Shown here: piece after piece, positions 1 to 4,547 of the stretch
Layout of the letters: the number at the start of each line of letters is the position of its first letter
Numbering within the stretch: position 1 is the first letter of the stretch
Source: Clostridium sp.
GTDB lineage: Bacteria; Bacillota; Clostridia; Clostridiales; Clostridiaceae
NCBI GenBank assembly: GCA_018372555.1
Contig: JAHAIU010000177.1
Location: 1 to 6,067 of the forward strand
Direction of reading: 5' to 3'
Length of the DNA: 6,067 nucleotides
Translations under genes and position numbers: made by a program
Notes under the pieces: model-generated
What the model was told of the DNA's origin: nothing
Database searches by the model: none
Seen by the model: only the letters and a program-made list of their open reading frames with translations

Positions 1-1
1 T

Positions 2-1267
2 AATCAAGAAATAATAAGTGTTACAGTATCAGGAAATACACCAAATGACTTAATGGATAAAAGAGATTTATTATTAGACCAATTAAGTTATAAGTTTGGA
101 ATTCAAGTAGATAAAAAAGAGTTTAATGGAGTGGATGTTAAGCCTACTAGTTCAGGAACTATGAAGGCTGATACATTAGTAAACTCTAGTCCTAATGGAG
201 ATGTATCAAGATTTTCATATGTTAGTGATGTTAAGCTTGATGAAAGTGATTTATCTGGAAGAACTTATATAGTTACATATTATAAAAATGGTAATATGGA
301 TAGCGAAGCTAATAAGCAAACTTTAAAAGTTTCAGGAATTACTCTAGAGCAAGCAAAGGAAATTAAAGATAGTAGAGTTATATGGGCAGATAGTAATGGA
401 CAAGCAGTAAGAGGAGATGGATATCCTATAAGGGATGGAGACACAATTGGATACTCTGAACTTATGATGTTTAAACCTGAAACAGGTAGCATTAGTGGTA
501 TAGTTTCAGTTCAAAAAGATATTGAAGACTATATGAATCAATTAAATAAGCTTGCTAAGGCTTTAGCCTTTTCAGTAAATGCAGTTCATAGTGGTATAGA
601 AGATCCACTTAATAATACTGGAGATGTAGATAAGGATTATTTACCTTTCTTTGTTAACAAAGATGTAGCAAGCTATAGAAGTAATGGTACTTTAAGTAAT
701 TTAGATTTTACATTAAAGGCTGAAGAAGAAATAACAGCTAAAAATATTTCTATAAATAAGGAAATATTAGAAGATGTTATGAAGATTAAGACTAAGACTC
801 ATGATGATTTATATAAATACACTAACGAAAATATTATGGATGGAGATAGTGATGGTGCAAGAGCCTTATCTATAGCTAAACTTAGAGATTCATTAATTAG
901 AATACAAGATATTAATGAATCTGTTAATTCAAGAAGTGATATGTTCGATAAAAATAAGGGCGGAAATTCATTAACTAATAATGGATTAAATGTAGAAAGT
1001 AGTACTTCTGGAATGAAGATAGATTCTTATTTTAAAGATACTATTGATAGACTTGGGGTACAGGCTCAAGAAGCTCAAAGAATGGTAACTAATCAAGAAG
1101 ATTTATTATATAGCATTGAAGAAAGTAGAGCTTCAGTTTCTGGAGTTTCCCTTGATGAAGAAATGGCTAATTTAGTGCAGTTCCAACATGCGTATAATGC
1201 AAATGCTAAGATAATAGCAACAGTAGATGAACTATTAGAAGTAATAATAAATGGACTTAAGAGATAG
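2..1267 (+). CDS. flgK: Flagellar hook-associated protein 1, FlgK (5' end cut by window)
   Basis: FlgK is the first hook-filament junction protein, exported by the flagellar type III system and polymerised on the hook tip. The frame is open from base 2, giving 421 visible residues. The ATG at 53 is internal because the family motif PNDLMDKRDLLLDQLS begins upstream of it, at base 41. A middle segment with GSISGIVSVQKDIEDYMNQL, then LAKALAFSVNAVHS, matches the region typical of FlgK before its variable domain. The C-terminal end carries VSLDEEMANLVQFQHAYNA (from base 1145) and ends in a helix with TVDELLEVIINGLKR. This is the axial-protein C-terminal domain that packs against the N-terminal helix. 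The N-terminal helix and start codon lie to the left of the window. The stop codon (1265-1267) overlaps the flgL ribosome-binding site, so the two genes are probably translated in sequence. Identification is very secure; only the total length is unknown. Confidence 0.96.
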   Translation, partial: NQEIISVTVSGNTPNDLMDKRDLLLDQLSYKFGIQVDKKEFNGVDVKPTSSGTMKADTLVNSSPNGDVSRFSYVSDVKLDESDLSGRTYIVTYYKNGNMDSEANKQTLKVSGITLEQAKEIKDSRVIWADSNGQAVRGDGYPIRDGDTIGYSELMMFKPETGSISGIVSVQKDIEDYMNQLNKLAKALAFSVNAVHSGIEDPLNNTGDVDKDYLPFFVNKDVASYRSNGTLSNLDFTLKAEEEITAKNISINKEILEDVMKIKTKTHDDLYKYTNENIMDGDSDGARALSIAKLRDSLIRIQDINESVNSRSDMFDKNKGGNSLTNNGLNVESSTSGMKIDSYFKDTIDRLGVQAQEAQRMVTNQEDLLYSIEESRASVSGVSLDEEMANLVQFQHAYNANAKIIATVDELLEVIINGLKR

Positions 1268-1278
1268 GAGGTAGAACG

Positions 1279-2274
1279 ATGAGAATTACAAACCAGATGA
1301 TGAGTAAAAGTTTTTTAAGGGATCTTGGAAGAAATCAAAATAGTATGAAAAAGCTTAATGATCAATTAACTTCAGGTAAGGAAATAAGGAGACCTTCTGA
1401 TAATCCTTTTAAAGTTGCAAGAACTATGCAGCTTAGTAGAGATATATCAACAAATGTTCAATATAATGAAAATATAAAAGACACTACTAACTGGTTAGAT
1501 ACAACAGATACAGCTTTAGAGCAACTAGGTAATAGTCTTCAAAGGTTTAGAGAACTTATGGTTTCAGCAGGAAATGCAGGTTATGGAACTGATGAAAAGA
1601 AGGCTATTAAAGATGAAATGAATGAAAAAGTAAATGAAATTACTCAAATACTAAATTCAAATTTCGATGGTAAATATATATTTGGAGGAACTAAAGGTAA
1701 CTCAAAGCCAGTAGGTTCAACAAAAGATATTACTACAGGAAATAACTATATGTACTTAAGTGGTAAAGATGGAGAAGTCCTTAACTTAAATGATACTGAT
1801 GAAACGGTACAAAATCAAATTAGTATGATTGGAAGTAAGTTAGCAGTAGAAGTTTCACAAGGTGTTACTATGGACTACAATGTATCAGCTACAGATTTAC
1901 TACTATTTAAAAATAAAGATGGTAAAGAAATTAATACTATGAATTTACTTAAAGATATAACTATTAATGTAGCATCAGAAGATCCTACTGAAAGTAGTAA
2001 GATAACTAATGAAAATTTAAAAGATATAGATGAGGTAATAACAAATTTATTAAAGGTAAGAGCAGAAGTTGGAGCCAAGCAAAATAGAATGGACTCTGCA
2101 GCATCTCAAAATGAAGAGCAAAACTTTAACTTAAAAGATATATTATCTCAAACTGAAGATATAGATTTTGCAGAAAAAACTATAGAAGCAACAGTAGCAC
2201 AAAGCGTTTATATGGCATCACTTCAAGTAAGCGCAAAGATAATTCAACCATCACTATTAGACTTCTTAAGTTAG
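1279..2274 (+). CDS. flgL: Flagellar hook-associated protein 3, FlgL
   Basis: FlgL is the second junction protein, linking FlgK to the flagellin filament; it is exported and assembled outside the cell. The 331-residue protein has the flagellin fold ends. The N-terminal domain (about residues 1-140) starts MRITNQMMSK, contains LTSGKEIRRPSDNP at 30-43 and ends with FDGKYIFGGT at 129-138. A variable middle follows (about 140-245). The C-terminal helical domain contains VRAEVGAKQNRMD (260-272) and the hallmark tail YMASLQVSAKIIQPSLLDFL (311-330), which separates FlgL from flagellin. Length is slightly above the usual 300 or so. The start is fixed by AGGAGGT at 1266-1272, six bases before the ATG and overlapping the flgK stop. 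fliW follows after 10 bases. Nothing suggests damage or transfer. Confidence 0.96.
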   Translation: MRITNQMMSKSFLRDLGRNQNSMKKLNDQLTSGKEIRRPSDNPFKVARTMQLSRDISTNVQYNENIKDTTNWLDTTDTALEQLGNSLQRFRELMVSAGNAGYGTDEKKAIKDEMNEKVNEITQILNSNFDGKYIFGGTKGNSKPVGSTKDITTGNNYMYLSGKDGEVLNLNDTDETVQNQISMIGSKLAVEVSQGVTMDYNVSATDLLLFKNKDGKEINTMNLLKDITINVASEDPTESSKITNENLKDIDEVITNLLKVRAEVGAKQNRMDSAASQNEEQNFNLKDILSQTEDIDFAEKTIEATVAQSVYMASLQVSAKIIQPSLLDFLS

Positions 2275-2280
2275 GAGAAT

Positions 2281-2305
2281 TAAAATGGAAATAATATCAC
2301 CGATA
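2281..2305 (+). promoter_or_regulatory. Candidate sigma-28 (FliA/SigD) promoter straddling the fliW start
   Basis: TAAA at 2281-2284 is followed by exactly 15 bases and CCGATA at 2300-2305. This matches the known sigma-28 pattern (TAAA, 14-16 bases, CCGATA). CCGATA is the only copy I found on either strand. The -10 element falls in fliW codons 6-7 (Pro-Ile), and the Pro uses CCG, a codon I found only twice in frame in the window. A transcript would start near 2312, lack the fliW start codon, and carry csrA, flaG and downstream genes. The sequence match is direct; promoter activity is inferred, and coincidence is possible. Confidence 0.45.
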
Positions 2306-2710
2306 CATGGGAAAATAATATATAAAGAAAATGAAATAATAACCTTTGAAAAAGGGATACCAGGCTTCCCTAATTTAAAAAAATACATAATAAGAGAAGC
2401 CATAGAAGATAGTCCTTTTAGCATAATTCAATCGATTGAAGACAAAGATATTGGATTTATATTAATATCACCATTTACAGTAAAAGAAAATTATGAAATA
2501 AAGCTAAATGAAGAGATAATAAAAAATCTAAATATAAAAAAAGAAGAAGATGTTATTTTATATTCATTAGTAACCCTAAGTGAAAAGGTAGAAAATATAA
2601 CAGCAAACTTAAAAGCACCTCTTGTAATAAATATAAATGACCAAAAAGGGGAACAATATATACTTGATAAAGAAGAATACGGTATAAAGACTAAAGTCTT
2701 TATAAATTAA
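2285..2710 (+). CDS. fliW: Flagellar assembly factor FliW, CsrA antagonist
   Basis: FliW is a small cytoplasmic protein that binds flagellin or CsrA. In the B. subtilis model, secretion of flagellin frees FliW, which then sequesters CsrA and relieves repression of flagellin translation. The 141-residue product has the usual family length. It shows the N-terminal HG followed by ITFEKGIPGFPNLKKY (residues 19-34), the central IGFILISPF (56-64), and the conserved C-terminal stretch TANLKAPLVININDQKGEQY (106-125). The SD AGGAG at 2273-2277 overlaps the flgL stop codon and lies seven bases before the ATG, so fliW is coupled to flgL. csrA, its partner, is next, after a 249-base repeat-filled gap. 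A sigma-28-like motif overlaps the first codons, so fliW itself would be made only from the upstream promoter. Confidence 0.96.
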   Translation: MEIISPIHGKIIYKENEIITFEKGIPGFPNLKKYIIREAIEDSPFSIIQSIEDKDIGFILISPFTVKENYEIKLNEEIIKNLNIKKEEDVILYSLVTLSEKVENITANLKAPLVININDQKGEQYILDKEEYGIKTKVFIN

Positions 2711-2733
2711 GAATGAAGAGTGAAGAATTTAGG

Positions 2734-2756
2734 AGGAAACTCTTATAGAGTTTCTT
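2734..2756 (+). repeat. Hairpin A1 (GAAACTC / GAGTTTC)
   Basis: A stem of 10 pairs (one G-U) closes on loop TAT at 2744-2746. The left arm begins inside the orphan SD-like AGGAGGA. The core arm GAAACTC is a near copy of the AAACTCC arms at 2838 and 3270, so the three stems look related. No T-run follows. Confidence 0.65.
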
Positions 2757-2774
2757 AAATAGAAGTTATTAATT

Positions 2775-2830
2775 AAAGAATGAAAAAATGAAAGAATTAA
2801 GGAATTAAATAATTAAAAAATGAAATAATT
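2775..2830 (+). repeat. A-rich octamer tandem array A (7 units)
   Basis: Seven units of exactly 8 bases fit the consensus AAADAATK, for example AAAGAATG, AAAAAATG, AAGGAATT and AAATAATT, without any insertion or deletion. The array sits just 5' of the palindrome cluster. A matching array in the same phase lies at 3188-3235 in the csrA-flaG gap. The low-complexity base content means some periodicity could be fortuitous, but seven in-phase units, repeated elsewhere, argue for a true tandem repeat. Confidence 0.7.
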
Positions 2831-2837
2831 GAGGACT

Positions 2838-2854
2838 AAACTCCGGAGGAGTTT
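2838..2854 (+). repeat. Hairpin A2 with GGA loop
   Basis: Arms AAACTCC and GGAGTTT form seven pairs around the loop GGA at 2845-2847. The arm is shared with the hairpin at 3265-3292, where the loop is TTCA. A looped GGA is the core of a CsrA-binding site, although CsrA usually prefers a larger loop; see findings. Confidence 0.65.
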
Positions 2855-2859
2855 CTAGG

Positions 2860-2876
2860 AATTAAAGACTTTAATT
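2860..2876 (+). repeat. Palindrome A3 (AATTAAA / TTTAATT)
   Basis: Seven A-T pairs surround GAC at 2867-2869, starting six bases after hairpin A2 and ending one base before hairpin A4. All pairs are A-T, so RNA stability would be poor; its main interest is that it continues an unbroken row of palindromes. Confidence 0.5.
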
Positions 2877-2877
2877 T

Positions 2878-2900
2878 ATAATTCAGCTTCGTTGAATTAT
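2878..2900 (+). repeat. Hairpin A4 (AATTCAGC / GTTGAATT)
   Basis: Ten pairs (one G-U) close on loop TTC at 2888-2890. The arm AATTCAG recurs in the fliS-fliD gap at 4478-4484, where the opposite arm has the exact complement CTGAATT. The stem is followed by ACC and not by a T-run, so it does not look like an intrinsic terminator. Confidence 0.65.
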
Positions 2901-2908
2901 TACCTAAA

Positions 2909-2939
2909 TTGTTAATTGTCAACTGTTAACTGTTAATTG
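2909..2939 (+). repeat. Heptamer tandem repeat A (4 units + TTG)
   Basis: Four exact 7-base units, TTGTTAA, TTGTCAA and CTGTTAA twice, are followed by TTG. The array ends nine bases before the csrA SD core. Equivalent arrays stand at 3339-3369 and 4506-4529, always directly before the SD leader. Confidence 0.8.
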
Positions 2940-2948
2940 CAAAAAAGA

Positions 2949-2954
2949 GAGGTG
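2949..2954 (+). promoter_or_regulatory. csrA ribosome-binding site with TTG start
   Basis: GAGGTG matches the GAGGTG core of the Firmicute anti-SD complement and lies five bases before the TTG start at 2960. The start is set by this spacing and by the protein beginning with the CsrA signature MLVITRKKGE. The surrounding leader resembles those before flaG and fliD. Confidence 0.75.
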
Positions 2955-2959
2955 TTAAT

Positions 2960-3184
2960 TTGTTAGTTATAACTAGAAAAAAAGGTGAGTCTATTTTAAT
3001 AGGTGATGATATAGAAATAACAGTATCCAAGATTGAAGATGGAAGTGTTAAACTGGCAATCAAGGCGCCTAAGGAAAAGACTATCTTAAGAAAAGAGTTA
3101 TTTGAAGAGGTTCAGGAAGAAAATAAAGAAGCAGCTAAGATAAATGCAGATTTATTGAAGAGTCTAAGAAGAAATAAAGAATAA
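2960..3184 (+). CDS. csrA: Carbon storage/translational regulator CsrA
   Basis: CsrA is a homodimeric RNA-binding protein that recognises GGA motifs, typically in hairpin loops over an SD, and blocks translation. In B. subtilis its main target is the flagellin mRNA and FliW is its antagonist. The 74-residue product has the whole family pattern: MLVITRKKGESILIGDDIEI (1-20), then VKLAIKAPKE (30-39) and RKELFEEVQEENKEA (44-58). Arg44, the key RNA-contact residue known from E. coli CsrA, is present, as is the first-strand TRKKGE segment. The length exceeds the 61 residues of E. coli CsrA because of the C-terminal helical extension usual in Firmicutes, where FliW binds. Translation starts at TTG, a weak start that may hold CsrA levels low. 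fliW lies upstream and flaG downstream, both separated by repeat-filled gaps, which could act as leader RNA. Confidence 0.97.
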   Translation: MLVITRKKGESILIGDDIEITVSKIEDGSVKLAIKAPKEKTILRKELFEEVQEENKEAAKINADLLKSLRRNKE

Positions 3185-3187
3185 AGT

Positions 3188-3235
3188 TAATAATTGAAAA
3201 ATGAAATAATTAAAGAATGAAGGAATGAAGGAAGT
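3188..3235 (+). repeat. A-rich octamer tandem array B (6 units)
   Basis: Six in-phase 8-base units begin three bases after the csrA stop: TAATAATT, GAAAAATG, AAATAATT, AAAGAATG, AAGGAATG and AAGGAAGT. AAATAATT and AAAGAATG are identical to units in array A. The last unit overlaps the first palindrome of gap B by two bases. Confidence 0.7.
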
Positions 3236-3252
3236 AATTTGTTCCAAATTAC
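3234..3252 (+). repeat. Hairpin B1 (GTAATTTG / CAAATTAC)
   Basis: Eight perfect pairs close on loop TTC at 3242-3244, the same loop as hairpin A4. A weaker palindrome, AAATAT / ATATTT, follows directly at 3253-3266, so palindromes run end to end. Confidence 0.65.
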
Positions 3253-3264
3253 AAATATAGATAT

Positions 3265-3292
3265 TTATAAAACTCCTTCAGGAGTTTTATAA
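3265..3292 (+). repeat. Hairpin B2 (AAACTCC / GGAGTTT core)
   Basis: This is the strongest stem in the window: 12 perfect pairs around loop TTCA (3277-3280), with core arms AAACTCC and GGAGTTT. Downstream comes AAGAAAAATT and not a T-run; the only Ts are in the stem itself. It could slow or stabilise the transcript but is not a convincing terminator. The core arms are the same as in hairpin A2. Confidence 0.75.
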
Positions 3293-3308
3293 GAAAAATT
3301 AGATTTAA

Positions 3309-3330
3309 GAAAGTCAACTCGTTGACTTTC
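3309..3330 (+). repeat. Hairpin B3 (GAAAGTCAA / TTGACTTTC)
   Basis: Nine perfect pairs surround CTCG at 3318-3321. The whole is nearly a perfect palindrome. It ends eight bases before the heptamer array. Its arm sequence differs from the AAACTCC and AATTCAG groups. Confidence 0.7.
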
Positions 3331-3338
3331 AACCATAA

Positions 3339-3369
3339 TTGTTAATTATTAATTGTCAATTGTTAATTG
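3339..3369 (+). repeat. Heptamer tandem repeat B (4 units + TTG)
   Basis: The units are TTGTTAA, TTATTAA, TTGTCAA and TTGTTAA, then TTG. The array has the same length, phase and ending as array A. It stops five bases before the G-rich SD of flaG. Confidence 0.8.
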
Positions 3370-3374
3370 AAAGA

Positions 3375-3382
3375 GAGGGTGA
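3375..3382 (+). promoter_or_regulatory. flaG ribosome-binding site with GTG start
   Basis: GAGGGTGA resembles the consensus GGAGGTGA with mismatches and lies six bases before the GTG at 3389; the GAGGG core itself lies nine bases away. It supports GTG as the start, giving the complete FlaG N-terminus. The downstream TTTAAA is shared with the fliD leader. Confidence 0.65.
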
Positions 3383-3388
3383 TTTAAA

Positions 3389-3742
3389 GTGGATTTTAAG
3401 GTTACAAGTCAAGGAGGACAAGCTAACCTAGGTAATACTTCATATGTTGATACAAGTATTGAAGTTAAGCAGGTTCCAGCAGGCAAGGATGCAGTAAAAG
3501 TAAAAGATAAAGGATATAGAGAAGAAGATATAGCAAAGGCTGTAGATAAATTAAATAAGTTCCTTAAGGATGAAAATACTTATGCAGAGTATTCAGTTCA
3601 TGAAAAGTTTGGTGATATTATGATAAAAATAATAAACCAGGATACTAAGGAAGTTATAATGGAGTGTCCACCTAAGAAAATTCTAGATTTAGTAGCTAGA
3701 ATGGTTGAGTTAGTTGGTGTAGCTATAGATAAAAAGGCTTAG
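3389..3742 (+). CDS. flaG: FlaG-family flagellar protein
   Basis: FlaG-family proteins are encoded beside fliD or flagellin genes in many flagellates and are linked in some species to filament length; the molecular action is not well settled. The 117-residue product has a variable, polar first third (1-45). An amphipathic segment EEDIAKAVDKLNKFL (45-59) follows. The family core has YSVHEKFGDIMIKIINQDTK (68-87), then VIMECPPKKILDLVARMVEL (89-108), ending in GVAIDKKA. The PPKKILD motif with its Val/Met-rich helix is diagnostic. Translation starts at GTG. The stop lies 14 bases before the next gene, whose strong GGGGGG-type SD suggests coupling. Its place after csrA and before fliS/fliD agrees with a filament-assembly role. 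The symbol is used in the Firmicute sense (B. subtilis yvyC). Confidence 0.9.
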   Translation: MDFKVTSQGGQANLGNTSYVDTSIEVKQVPAGKDAVKVKDKGYREEDIAKAVDKLNKFLKDENTYAEYSVHEKFGDIMIKIINQDTKEVIMECPPKKILDLVARMVELVGVAIDKKA

Positions 3743-3756
3743 TAGGGGGGAGAACT

Positions 3757-4047
3757 ATGAATTTCTTACTTAATAAAATTGATACAGATATCAGAAGAAA
3801 GCTTTATGAAAAAACTAAAGATGGTAAGGTTCATAGAAAGTCAACTATAAGTATAAATAAGGATAGTGAAAAGCAAAAGAAAAAATTCTTCAAGGAATAT
3901 GTAAAAGAAGAAGCAATGAAAAAGGGCAAAGGGAAAATTACTATTGATGTAAGCAAAGTTAAAGAACCAACTATAAGCCTAAAAGCAGAAAAAGAAGAAG
4001 ATATAAATTTACTAGGTAGAGGCACTTTTTTAGATGTTAAAAAGTAG
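3757..4047 (+). CDS. Uncharacterised small basic protein in the flagellar operon
   Basis: I do not recognise a named family. The 96-residue product is very charged, with 23 Lys and 4 Arg against 16 acidic residues by my count, no Cys, no signal peptide and no membrane segment, so it should be cytoplasmic. Residues 1-20 (MNFLLNKIDTDIRRKLYEKT) could form an amphipathic helix. The middle (about 36-60) is Lys/Glu-rich and probably helical or disordered. The tail has a distinct LLGRGTFLDVKK (85-96). It is a real gene by context: strong SD AGGGGGG at 3744-3750 six bases before ATG, 14 bases after flaG, and 13 bases before fliS. The position next to fliS suggests an export or chaperone accessory, but this is inference from neighbours only. 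It does not resemble FliT. Confidence 0.82.
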   Translation: MNFLLNKIDTDIRRKLYEKTKDGKVHRKSTISINKDSEKQKKKFFKEYVKEEAMKKGKGKITIDVSKVKEPTISLKAEKEEDINLLGRGTFLDVKK

Positions 4048-4060
4048 GAGGAAATAATAA

Positions 4061-4444
4061 ATGTATAGTAATAATGCCTTAAATGCATATAAAAATAATA
4101 GCGTTAACTACGCATCAAAGGAACAATTGTTATTAATGTTAGTAGATGGAGCAGTTAGATTTTCAAAGGTAGCAAAAGAAGCCTTGGAGAAAAAAGATAC
4201 AAAGAAAAGTCATGAAAGCTTAGTAAGGGTTCAAGATATTTTCACAGAACTAATGGTAACTTTAGATAGAAATGCAGGAGATTGGGCGGCACAATTATAC
4301 GAAGTTTATGACTTTATAAAAACTAGACTATTTGAAATTAACTTAAAAAAGGATGCAAAAATGATGGAAGAGCTAATGCCAGTAATAGAAAGTGTAAGAG
4401 ACACTTGGCATGAAGCATACGAAATCTCAAAGAAAATGAAGTAA
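4061..4444 (+). CDS. fliS: Flagellin export chaperone FliS
   Basis: FliS is a cytoplasmic four-to-five-helix chaperone that binds the C-terminal disordered part of flagellin, stops premature polymerisation and hands flagellin to the export gate. In B. subtilis it also works with FliW in flagellin homeostasis. The 127-residue product is of usual length. It opens with the family pattern NAYKNNSVNYASKEQLLLML (8-27) followed by DGAVRF (29-34). The middle has HESLVRVQDIFTELMVTLD (51-69), the third helix LYEVYDFIKTRLFEINLKKD (79-98), and the end has SVRDTWHEAYE (111-121). The common LYDGA appears here as LVDGA. Its start is set by AGGAGG at 4046-4051, overlapping the previous stop. It precedes fliD, whereas in B. 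subtilis fliS follows fliD. Confidence 0.96.
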   Translation: MYSNNALNAYKNNSVNYASKEQLLLMLVDGAVRFSKVAKEALEKKDTKKSHESLVRVQDIFTELMVTLDRNAGDWAAQLYEVYDFIKTRLFEINLKKDAKMMEELMPVIESVRDTWHEAYEISKKMK

Positions 4445-4476
4445 CATATTAGAGAAATAAAAAGATATTAATTAAT

Positions 4477-4496
4477 GAATTCAGTTCACTGAATTC
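4477..4496 (+). repeat. Hairpin C1 (GAATTCAG / CTGAATTC)
   Basis: Eight perfect pairs close on loop TTCA (4485-4488), the same loop as hairpin B2. The arm AATTCAG is shared with hairpin A4. No T-run follows. Confidence 0.7.
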
Positions 4497-4505
4497 CAAC
4501 ATCAA

Positions 4506-4529
4506 TTGTTAATTATTAACTGTTGATTG
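4506..4529 (+). repeat. Heptamer tandem repeat C (3 units + TTG)
   Basis: Units are TTGTTAA, TTATTAA and CTGTTGA, then TTG. One unit is missing relative to arrays A and B. The first two units are identical to the first two of array B. Confidence 0.75.
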
Positions 4530-4536
4530 AAAAAGC

Positions 4537-4542
4537 GGGGTG
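4537..4542 (+). promoter_or_regulatory. fliD ribosome-binding site
   Basis: GGGGTG lies five bases before the ATG at 4548 and is preceded by GC where the anti-SD complement would have GA-rich sequence. It resembles the G-rich leaders of csrA and flaG more than the AGGAGG sites of flgL and fliS. Confidence 0.7.
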
Positions 4543-4547
4543 TTTAA

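Larger units (their letters stand above)
2711..2946 (+). repeat. Composite repeat region A, fliW-csrA gap
   Basis: This gap has no credible open reading frame. In order it holds: a short A/G-rich stretch with an orphan AGGAGGA at 2731-2737; a hairpin at 2734-2756; seven A-rich octamers at 2775-2830; three back-to-back palindromes at 2838-2900; and a 7-base tandem repeat at 2909-2939 that runs into the csrA SD leader. GGA trinucleotides occur seven times (2732, 2735, 2801, 2833, 2845, 2848, 2858). The same order of parts recurs before flaG and, shortened, before fliD. It may be a non-coding mobile repeat, an untranslated leader, or both. I see no T-tract after any stem, so a simple terminator is unlikely. 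Confidence 0.8.
3185..3370 (+). repeat. Composite repeat region B, csrA-flaG gap
   Basis: No open reading frame is supported here. The order repeats that of region A: octamer array (3188-3235), a row of palindromes (3234-3292, then 3309-3330), and a heptamer array (3339-3369), followed by the flaG SD leader. In B. subtilis the flagellin gene sits at this position; here there is no trace of flagellin coding sequence. No canonical promoter or terminator is clear. Confidence 0.8.
4445..4530 (+). repeat. Composite repeat region C (short form), fliS-fliD gap
   Basis: This 103-base gap holds a shortened version of the other two. An A-rich stretch without clear octamers is followed by the self-palindrome ATTAATTAAT (4467-4476), one hairpin (4477-4496), and a three-unit heptamer array (4506-4529) leading to the fliD SD. 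It has no GGA trinucleotide, unlike region A. No terminator or clear promoter is seen. Confidence 0.7.

Noticed and set aside
53..55. ATG at 53 as the start of flgK
   Set aside because: The frame is open back to base 2 and the conserved FlgK motif PNDLMDKRDLLLD starts upstream of this ATG; there is no SD before it.
2775..2830. Small peptide genes in the ATGAAA-rich octamers
   Set aside because: ATG codons here run into TGA or TAA within a few codons and lack a spaced SD.
2854..2882. Sigma-A promoter with TATAAT at 2877-2882
   Set aside because: The -10 is perfect, but the matching -35 place reads TCTAGG and there is no extended -10; in such AT-rich spacers TATAAT is common by chance.
3265..3292. 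Rho-independent terminator after csrA
   Set aside because: The stem is strong, but it is followed by AAGAAAAATT with no T-run on the + strand. Operon continuity to flaG is more likely.
2909..3369. CRISPR array
   Set aside because: Repeats are 7-8 bases in direct tandem with no spacers of uniform length and no cas genes.
2734..4496. Invertible DNA switch like those controlling flagella in some clostridia
   Set aside because: The inverted repeats are tiny hairpins with 2-5 base loops, not distant repeats flanking a promoter segment; matching arms between gaps would invert essential genes.
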